Origin: a candidate division LCP-89 bacterium
Lineage (GTDB): Bacteria > Electryoneota > B3-LCP
Direction of reading: 5' to 3'
DNA: 46,928 nt
Assembly: GCA_025774555.1 (NCBI GenBank)
Contig: JALGVT010000021.1
Location: 1 to 46,928 of the forward strand
Shown here: piece by piece, positions 8,820-14,639 of the stretch
Position numbering within the stretch: position 1 is the stretch's first letter
Layout: every line of letters begins with the position of its first letter
The notes under the pieces: model-generated
The model's input: the letters and a program-made list of their open reading frames with translations, nothing else
Told to the model about the DNA's origin: nothing
The model's database searches: none
Position numbers and translations under genes: made by a program

Positions 8820-10676
8820 ATGAAAAAAAACGTCCATAGTAAGCGGTTAGAGCGCCAGTCGCGCTTTACCGCTTTACTGTTTCTTATAGCAGTATTCATT
8901 TTTATATCGGCGGGCGCCGCGGTATCACAGGAACGATATGCCATAGATGCGAGCGCAGGCTGTTGGGGTGAAGTTCCTGAGAACAGCGCTCTGGCACCGG
9001 ATACAGCCTGGACGTGTGAATGCTGGGTGTGGTTACTGGATGATGCGGAGGAAAATCAGCCTATTTTTCAGTCAGGGCTGACTGATAGATACTGGATTGG
9101 CGTGCAGGATGGAACTGCATATTTCACCGTATTTCAGGGCTCCGTACAAAGCTCACTGGAGGGTAATACGGCTCTGCCGCTCGGAGCCTGGTCACATATC
9201 GCTTCCACTTATGGAAGCACCGGGATGGCGATCTATCTCAACGGTCACCTGGAAGATTCGATCACAAGCTCTCAGCAACTGCTGCAATTTCAATATCCCA
9301 TCCTCATCGGCGGCGACAGCCAAATACAATTCAACGGATTGATTGATGAATCCCGTATCTCAAATTGTATTCGTTACATAGAAGATTTCGATCCGTTCAG
9401 CCTTCCTTTAGTCGATCTGCGCGTCGCTGATCAGCAGGTGAGTGGATGGACTTTAGGCACTGATCCTGGTGATCTGCGGGAAGCGTGGGACGACAGCAGC
9501 CTGGTGGCGATCATCAACGGCGCGGCTGTAACCTACCTTGAGAACAATTTCCAGTATGCGGTGCAGCAGTACTATTACGGGCAGATTTCGGGCAGTGACG
9601 AAGAACTGCGCCTCTGGATGACCGACCAGGGGACGGCGGCGGATGCGCAGTCTCTATTCCATGATCCGGCGATAACTCCATTTTTCTATCAAGAGATCGA
9701 TACCATCGGCGAGGAAGCGCGGCTGGACACGGCGCTGCTGTGGGACTGGGTACTCGATTTCTGGCGGGACAAATACTACGTTTCCGTCACGATAGGCAAA
9801 TATGGATACGAAGAAGAATCTCTGCAGATAGCGGCTGAATTTGCTGCTATTGTCGATAATAATATATTAAACAGCGATCATTTGCCGGCAGATGAGAATA
9901 CGACCGCGCTCTGGCACTTCGACGAGGGTAGTGGAGCGATGTTTGCGGATGCATCAGGAAATGCCAATGATGGAACTCTGACCAATCCAGCCTGGGTGAC
10001 GACCACGCCTTATACGCGTGTGCTCTATATTACTGCCGCGGAATTGTTAGACGGATTGACGTTACTCCCCGAAATAGACGAGGACGATACCGCCAGGATC
10101 GTATTCTCACAGCCGGTTGCGCCCGTCAACATCCACGCTGGTAATATTGATGATATCCTGCAGCTTGAAACAGGACAGAGCTGGCTTTCAGGGGCAGGGG
10201 ATTTAGGTTCTGTGTCTTGGAATGCTACAAGTGATGAACTGAAGATCAGCTTTTCTATGAACGGAGGATCGCCTACTATCCAGGATAACGGGAAAATCAC
10301 ACCCAATCCCTTGCGGCTGGTTTCCGATGAAGAGCTGGCGGCTGGCGGTTACCGTTATATCAGATTTGATTTCCCTGCGAATGCGGGAAAACCTTCAACT
10401 TCAGTCCTGCCAGAGACAATACAGCTGCACGCGCCTTATCCATCACCCTTTAACCCAACTACGCGGATATCATTCGATTTACCGTATGATTCCGACGTCA
10501 TGCTGCGCATTTTCGACATACACGGTCGAGAGGTTCAGACTGTTATAAATGCAAGAAAACGCGCCGGCAGTCATATTGCCAACTGGAACGCTGAGAATCT
10601 TTCTTCCGGCGTTTATATCATATCTCTTCAGACGGGCAACGAACAGTTAATCAGAAAGGCAGTCCTTCTGAAATGA
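8820..10676 (+). CDS. LamG / DUF6599-like / LamG-like secreted protein with T9SS sorting domain
   Basis: 618 residues from the ATG 7 bases after the previous stop; this start gives a clean signal peptide (ALLFLIAVFIFISAG, cut near AVSQ), while longer frames do not. Residues ~38-190 form a LamG/concanavalin-like sandwich (WTCECWVWL, AWSHIASTYG, YLNGHLEDS, GLIDESRIS). Residues ~200-355 match the lipoprotein encoded at 12096: SGW, PGD, ING-A, Y, DQG and a closing EFA motif, resembling DUF6599. A degenerate second LamG-like part follows (TALWHFDEGSG). Residues ~530-618 are a T9SS sorting domain (YPSPFNPTT, IFDIHGR, SSGVYI). It is probably a surface ligand- or glycan-binding partner of the DUF362 proteins around it; that role is inference. 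Confidence 0.8.
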   Translation: MKKNVHSKRLERQSRFTALLFLIAVFIFISAGAAVSQERYAIDASAGCWGEVPENSALAPDTAWTCECWVWLLDDAEENQPIFQSGLTDRYWIGVQDGTAYFTVFQGSVQSSLEGNTALPLGAWSHIASTYGSTGMAIYLNGHLEDSITSSQQLLQFQYPILIGGDSQIQFNGLIDESRISNCIRYIEDFDPFSLPLVDLRVADQQVSGWTLGTDPGDLREAWDDSSLVAIINGAAVTYLENNFQYAVQQYYYGQISGSDEELRLWMTDQGTAADAQSLFHDPAITPFFYQEIDTIGEEARLDTALLWDWVLDFWRDKYYVSVTIGKYGYEEESLQIAAEFAAIVDNNILNSDHLPADENTTALWHFDEGSGAMFADASGNANDGTLTNPAWVTTTPYTRVLYITAAELLDGLTLLPEIDEDDTARIVFSQPVAPVNIHAGNIDDILQLETGQSWLSGAGDLGSVSWNATSDELKISFSMNGGSPTIQDNGKITPNPLRLVSDEELAAGGYRYIRFDFPANAGKPSTSVLPETIQLHAPYPSPFNPTTRISFDLPYDSDVMLRIFDIHGREVQTVINARKRAGSHIANWNAENLSSGVYIISLQTGNEQLIRKAVLLK

Positions 10677-12073
10677 AACAGAAATCGCAGCTCCTGGTGG
10701 AGACTAAAGGGGTGAGGGTGAACTCCGCAGAAAAACGATCTCAGCAGCATGATCCGGGCGTAAGCCGCCGGGATTTTTTGCGTCTTGGCGCGGCGGCTAC
10801 GGCTGGTCTGGCAACCGGTTCTATCTGGCTACCCAAATCAGTAAAAGCGTTTGTCAACGAAACCAGCCGCGTAGTGATAGTGCGTGACGATCAAGCGATG
10901 TACGGACCTGATATCCAATCCGATATCGTCCGCATTATGGTCGATGCCGGGATCAAGGCGCTGACGGATGCTGCAACGCCTGCAGACGCCTGGCAGGCTC
11001 TCTTTCCTGAATTAAGCGCCGATCTGGGGATCGGGATAAAGGTCAATCTATTGAATCCTTACCCTTACCTTTCCACGCACCCTGAAGTCGCATACCCCAT
11101 AGCAGAGAGCCTGGCTGAAACGCCCATTGGCAGTTCAACTTATCCCGAGAATAAGATATTGATCTGGGACCGGGTAGATAGCGAACTGGATGATTGGGGT
11201 TACACGATCAACGATTCCAGCGAAGGCATACGCTGTTTCGGCAGTAATCATGCGGGCGTTGGCTACAGCGCTGAAACCCTCAATATCAATGGATCGAATC
11301 AACATGTCAGCCGCTGTTACATAGATCACAGCGATAATTTGATTAACCTCGGCTGTCTGAAGAATCACAGCTTTTCCGGCGTCACAGGCGCGCTTAAAAA
11401 TCACTTCGGAACGGTAGATCATCCTGAGTACATGCACTTATACAACTGTGATCCCTATATCCCCGAATTGAACTCCGAACTGATCGACCAGTACGGAGAA
11501 AAGCAGAAACTCTGTATATGTGATGCAATAATGGGGATATTTTCAAGCGGACCTGTGGGACCGCCGGAATTCATCTATAATGGAATTATAATGTCCACCG
11601 ATCCAGTTGCTCTGGACGTTATTTTACTGCAAATACTAGAAGAATATGGATGTACAACCGGCGGGATAGCGACGCATATAGGAACGGCTTCTCAGCCGCC
11701 ATACAACCTCGGAAACAGCGATCCGGTGGACATAGAGATCATCGAAATTGAGAATCCATCTGCAATTCGAGATAACAACCCTGGAGTTCAGCCTGACCGG
11801 ATTTCTCTGGGAAGGAACTACCCGGAACCTTTCAACAGCGGAACGACGATACCTCTTACGCTTGATCGACCAGCGGACGTTCAGATCGAGGTCTATAACC
11901 TTGCAGGCAGGAAGGTTAGTTCGATCTACAAAGGCAGTTTGCAGCCGGGCAGGCACGAATTCGACTGGAATGGAAAACTAAGCGGCGGAACCGCTGCCCC
12001 TTCAGGTAAATACATCGTTGGTCTCGGCGCTGGGAAAGCGAGATACAGCCGCAGGATTACACTCTTAAAGTAA
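10673..12073 (+). CDS. DUF362 protein with both a Tat signal and a T9SS sorting domain (paralog 3)
   Basis: 466 residues. The ATG overlaps the stop of the previous gene (ATGA), indicating translational coupling. An in-frame GTG at 10718, right after AAAGGGGTGAGG, is a good alternative start and would place the twin arginines (SRRDFLR) at 17-18 as in paralogs 1 and 2. The DUF362 core has NLGCLKNHSF, LKNHFG, GPVGPPEF and DPVALD, plus the RCFG, NCDPY and GCTT cysteines. Instead of a fibronectin-like tail it ends in a T9SS sorting domain from ~375 (NYPEPFN, VYNLAGRKV, PSGKYIVGL). Tat followed by T9SS implies export as a folded protein and then passage across the outer membrane. Confidence 0.85.
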   Translation: MKQKSQLLVETKGVRVNSAEKRSQQHDPGVSRRDFLRLGAAATAGLATGSIWLPKSVKAFVNETSRVVIVRDDQAMYGPDIQSDIVRIMVDAGIKALTDAATPADAWQALFPELSADLGIGIKVNLLNPYPYLSTHPEVAYPIAESLAETPIGSSTYPENKILIWDRVDSELDDWGYTINDSSEGIRCFGSNHAGVGYSAETLNINGSNQHVSRCYIDHSDNLINLGCLKNHSFSGVTGALKNHFGTVDHPEYMHLYNCDPYIPELNSELIDQYGEKQKLCICDAIMGIFSSGPVGPPEFIYNGIIMSTDPVALDVILLQILEEYGCTTGGIATHIGTASQPPYNLGNSDPVDIEIIEIENPSAIRDNNPGVQPDRISLGRNYPEPFNSGTTIPLTLDRPADVQIEVYNLAGRKVSSIYKGSLQPGRHEFDWNGKLSGGTAAPSGKYIVGLGAGKARYSRRITLLK

Positions 12074-12095
12074 CTGTTCATCAAGATAGAGAATT

Positions 12096-12674
12096 ATGAA
12101 AAAACACGGAATTATCCTGTTCGGAATCATTGCTGCATCTGCGTGTATATATATAAGCGGATGCTCAGAGAGCAGCAATCCTCAGAATGGTGGTTCATCA
12201 ACAGTTCAGCCGATTGACCTGCTGCCCGCATCGGGCGAGATATCAGGATGGGACAAAGGGAACAGTCCGGGAGATTTCGGCGAAGCGGAGAACCTGCAGG
12301 AATTAACAGATTTGATCAATGGCGGCGCGGAGATATATATCCAATACGGCTTTGTTGCCGGCGTGGAACAGTGGTACGATGGAACGATTGGAAGCGCTCC
12401 GGCGAAGACGAGGCTTTTCATCGCAGATCAGGGTGACTCATCCAATGCGGCGGCTCTGTTTGGGGATAGTGAGGTGGTAAATAGCAATCTTCCCACCTGG
12501 CAAGCTGGAGATGAAGCGGCTTATGATTCAAGTCTGCCTTTTCAGGTTGAAGTCTTCGTCCGCAAAGACCGGTTTTTCACCTGGGTCATCGTCGATAAAG
12601 GGAACGATCCTGACACAGCTTTATTAACCGCGCAGGAATTCGCATTAACAGTCGTGAACGACATAGAGGAGTAA
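12096..12674 (+). CDS. Lipoprotein with DUF6599-like domain
   Basis: 192 residues. A lipoprotein signal peptide ends in the lipobox ISGC, followed by a Ser/Asn-rich linker (SESSNPQNGGSS). From ~40 to the end it aligns, without large gaps, with the central domain of the LamG protein encoded two genes upstream: SGW-x2-G, PGD, EA, LINGGA (INGAA there), Y, F, Q-x-Y, DQG, ALF, an EA/D-x2-L stretch, and a closing A-x-EFA-x2-V-x-N. The domain resembles DUF6599, a family of unknown function. It is probably anchored to the inner leaflet of the outer membrane and faces the Tat-exported DUF362 proteins in the periplasm. Confidence 0.8.
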   Translation: MKKHGIILFGIIAASACIYISGCSESSNPQNGGSSTVQPIDLLPASGEISGWDKGNSPGDFGEAENLQELTDLINGGAEIYIQYGFVAGVEQWYDGTIGSAPAKTRLFIADQGDSSNAAALFGDSEVVNSNLPTWQAGDEAAYDSSLPFQVEVFVRKDRFFTWVIVDKGNDPDTALLTAQEFALTVVNDIEE

Positions 12675-13594
12675 TGGATCGGCGCAGTTTTATTCGCACG
12701 GGAATAGGGACTGTCGGCGGATTGCTGCTGCCGTGGGAACGGCATCTTGCCTCCACTTCTTCTGTTTCAAGCAAAGCCAAAGTCTGGATTGCTGAGGGAC
12801 TCCCGCAGGAAGCCGTCAGACAGCTTGTCAAGGCGGTCGGCGGTCTTGAAGTCATAATCCCCGTGAACGGCGTTGTCCTATTAAAGCCGAATATAGCTTT
12901 TCCTGCTCCTCCCGAATGGGGCGTCACCACCGATCCTGAGTTCTTAGATGCGATTATCGGGGCTTGCTTCGACGCTGGAGCAAGGCGGGTTATCGTCACA
13001 GATCATCCGGTGGGAGCTTCCCCTGAGAAGAACCTGGTAAGATCAGGGATCGGAGCGGTGTGTGATAAATGGGATAATGCAAAACTCCTGATACCTGATG
13101 GCGCTCAGTACTATCGACCTTACGAAGTTCCTCAGGGAAAAGCGCTGAAAACAACACAGGTATTGAAGAGTCTGGATAAAGTTGACCTGTTCATTAACCT
13201 GCCTACCGCCAAGCACCATTCTGCGACAGGAGTCAGCCTCGGTTTAAAGAACCTGATGGGATTGATCCAGGATCGAGTTCCTTTTCATAGTGAATTCGAT
13301 CTGCATCAGGGTATCGCCGATCTCGCGTCTGTCATTAGACCGGGTATCACCTTCTTAGATGCCAGATATTGTCTGCTCAGCGGGGGTCCCACAGGTCCCG
13401 GGCAGGTGGAACAAGCGGGGAAATACCTCGCCGGATTCGATCCGGTTGCCGTCGATGCCATCGGCGTGGAACAAGCACGGTGGGAAGGACGGATTCAGAA
13501 AGGAAGCGGCATCCCCCATCTGGTTAAAGCGAACGAGCTGGGTCTGGGAGAAGTAAGGCGAGACCTGATTGACGTTATCGAACTCCAAACTTAG
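12674..13594 (+). CDS. Tat-exported DUF362 protein, canonical short form (paralog 4)
   Basis: 306 residues; the ATG shares one base with the previous stop (TAATG). The N-terminus MDRRSFIRTG is a Tat signal with an unusually short n-region (RR at 3-4). This is the most typical DUF362 protein of the four: LLKPNIAFP, TTDPEF, DAGARRVIVTDHP, KHHSATGVSLGLKNLMG and GGPTGPG followed by FDPVAVDAIG. It lacks the three cysteines conserved in paralogs 1-3, the fibronectin-like tail and a T9SS domain. It closes the operon and may be the ancestral or core enzyme-like member; no reaction is known. Confidence 0.85.
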   Translation: MDRRSFIRTGIGTVGGLLLPWERHLASTSSVSSKAKVWIAEGLPQEAVRQLVKAVGGLEVIIPVNGVVLLKPNIAFPAPPEWGVTTDPEFLDAIIGACFDAGARRVIVTDHPVGASPEKNLVRSGIGAVCDKWDNAKLLIPDGAQYYRPYEVPQGKALKTTQVLKSLDKVDLFINLPTAKHHSATGVSLGLKNLMGLIQDRVPFHSEFDLHQGIADLASVIRPGITFLDARYCLLSGGPTGPGQVEQAGKYLAGFDPVAVDAIGVEQARWEGRIQKGSGIPHLVKANELGLGEVRRDLIDVIELQT

Positions 13595-13654
13595 CCTGCC
13601 TGTATAAAGAAATCAGCCCACCCTATCAATACCTCGGAATACTACTTAATTAGA

Positions 13655-13683
13655 TTGACAAATGTAATACAATCTGGTATAAT
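13655..13683 (+). promoter_or_regulatory. Perfect-consensus sigma70 promoter
   Basis: TTGACA (13655-13660), exactly 17 bases, then TATAAT (13678-13683): both hexamers match the sigma70 consensus fully. It reads towards the two small genes at 13771 and 13910. AGGAG follows at 13731-13735, but no ATG, GTG or TTG lies at the right distance after it. Confidence 0.75.
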
Positions 13684-13770
13684 AAATATACTGTGCGTTT
13701 TTATTATTCCCACAACTGATAAATAGAAAAAGGAGAACTGCGAAATAACTTAAATATCAATTCTTCTGGC

Positions 13771-13905
13771 ATGTGTCTTGCGTCATTGCACAAAGGGGTT
13801 TTCTTTACGTATCTTATCGACCGGAATGTTGACTGGAACGTAGTGAAGCAGCAAGTTGAGCGCTTTTTTCTGGGATTGCATCAGACAGAGATAACTTTGA
13901 GATGA
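13771..13905 (+). CDS. Small hypothetical protein (44 aa)
   Basis: An ATG-to-TGA frame whose product reads like a real small protein (VFFTYLIDRN, VVKQQVERFFLGLHQTE). It follows the perfect promoter and sits 4 bases ahead of the next gene. The ATG has no ribosome binding site. The frame is open back to 13723, and AGGAG at 13731 would suit a start near 13742, where only non-start codons occur. It could be a truncated gene, use an unusual start, or be spurious. No homology recognised. Confidence 0.3.
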   Translation: MCLASLHKGVFFTYLIDRNVDWNVVKQQVERFFLGLHQTEITLR

Positions 13906-13909
13906 AAGC

Positions 13910-14194
13910 ATGGAAAAGGACAGAGACAAGACTGTTGGTTCTGTTGAAATGGGTGATCGTAGCAATGGGCATCGAATGAAATTCAATGTCATTGATTCCA
14001 GGTTCAACAGGTTGGACGGGCTACTGGAAGGCGATGACATCTATGACATTATGGATGAAATTGGTGATCGGTACGGAGTAGATTCGATCAAATTGAAAGC
14101 ATTCCGTGAAATGCGGGATGAAAATTTTGAAGTCTATGTTATCCTGAAGGGACGAAAGATCATAGCGCAAATGCAGAGGATTTTTAACGATTAG
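13910..14194 (+). CDS. Small conserved-looking hypothetical protein (94 aa)
   Basis: The product is acidic to neutral and probably cytoplasmic, without signal peptide or membrane segment. It has a disordered N-terminus (~1-22), then an alternating alpha/beta pattern (FNVIDSRFNRLDGLL, DIYDIMDEIGDRYGVDSIKLKAF, FEVYVILKGRKIIAQMQRIF). The start is weakly supported (GAGATGAAAG upstream). It shares a strong promoter with the 44-residue frame just before it. I do not recognise the family. A MITE-like element follows 137 bases after the stop. Confidence 0.55.
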   Translation: MEKDRDKTVGSVEMGDRSNGHRMKFNVIDSRFNRLDGLLEGDDIYDIMDEIGDRYGVDSIKLKAFREMRDENFEVYVILKGRKIIAQMQRIFND

Positions 14195-14331
14195 CTGAAA
14201 ACCAAGAACAAATTCCCACCTTTATAGTCCAGAACGCCCACCGTTAAAACAATGGGCTACAAGCGGTACAAGCCTCGTAAACGAGGCTCGATTTATTATG
14301 AGCCCTCAAATTGCGTCGCAGAGGAAGAAGA
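14195..14331. other. Intergenic region with dispersed-repeat remnants
   Basis: Contains a partial inverted pair (GCCCACCG / ATGGGCTAC) and a GCCTCGT-AAACGAGGC hairpin near 14271-14288, both typical of repeats scattered in this genome. No gene is visible. Confidence 0.4.
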
Positions 14332-14506
14332 GGGGCTGTCCCAAAAGCCTATAAACTGTCATTATCCCGTAGGTCCGTAGGACTCCTTCGGAGGATGCCT
14401 TTGGCACGAACGTAGTGTGTTAATCTCTTAGTGCTTGTAATATAGGAGATTGCCACGTCTCTACGTTCCTCGCAATGACTCAATATTCCTCTTTTGGGAC
14501 AGCCCC
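14332..14506. mobile_element. MITE-like element with 16-bp perfect terminal inverted repeats
   Basis: The left end GGGGCTGTCCCAAAAG (14332-14347) and right end CTTTTGGGACAGCCCC (14491-14506) are perfect inverted repeats bounding 175 bases with no coding capacity. The interior contains an inverted copy of the CATTGCGAGGAA / GTGGCAATCTC module seen at 28652-28795 and at 45152. The ends resemble insertion-sequence termini. No target-site duplication is obvious. Confidence 0.7.
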
Positions 14507-14585
14507 ATCTTTTTAGAATACCTCCGGCTGGATTGAACTTTTACTTGACTTTCCACCAAGAAATCGTTAAATTGAAAATTCGAGA

Positions 14586-14615
14586 TTGATTCTCTCTCGT
14601 GTTTGATCATATATA
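14586..14615 (+). promoter_or_regulatory. Sigma70-like promoter of the first CotH gene
   Basis: TTGATT (14586-14591), an 18-base spacer, then TATATA (14610-14615), 25 bases ahead of the ATG. An AGGGGAAAG ribosome binding site lies in between. Confidence 0.5.
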
Positions 14616-14639
14616 TCTTCAAATCAGGGGAAAGTCAAA

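Noticed and set aside
13783..14040. 85-residue minus-strand frame opposite the small genes
   Set aside because: Facing the perfect promoter and overlapping a better-supported plus-strand gene; serine/leucine-rich shadow.
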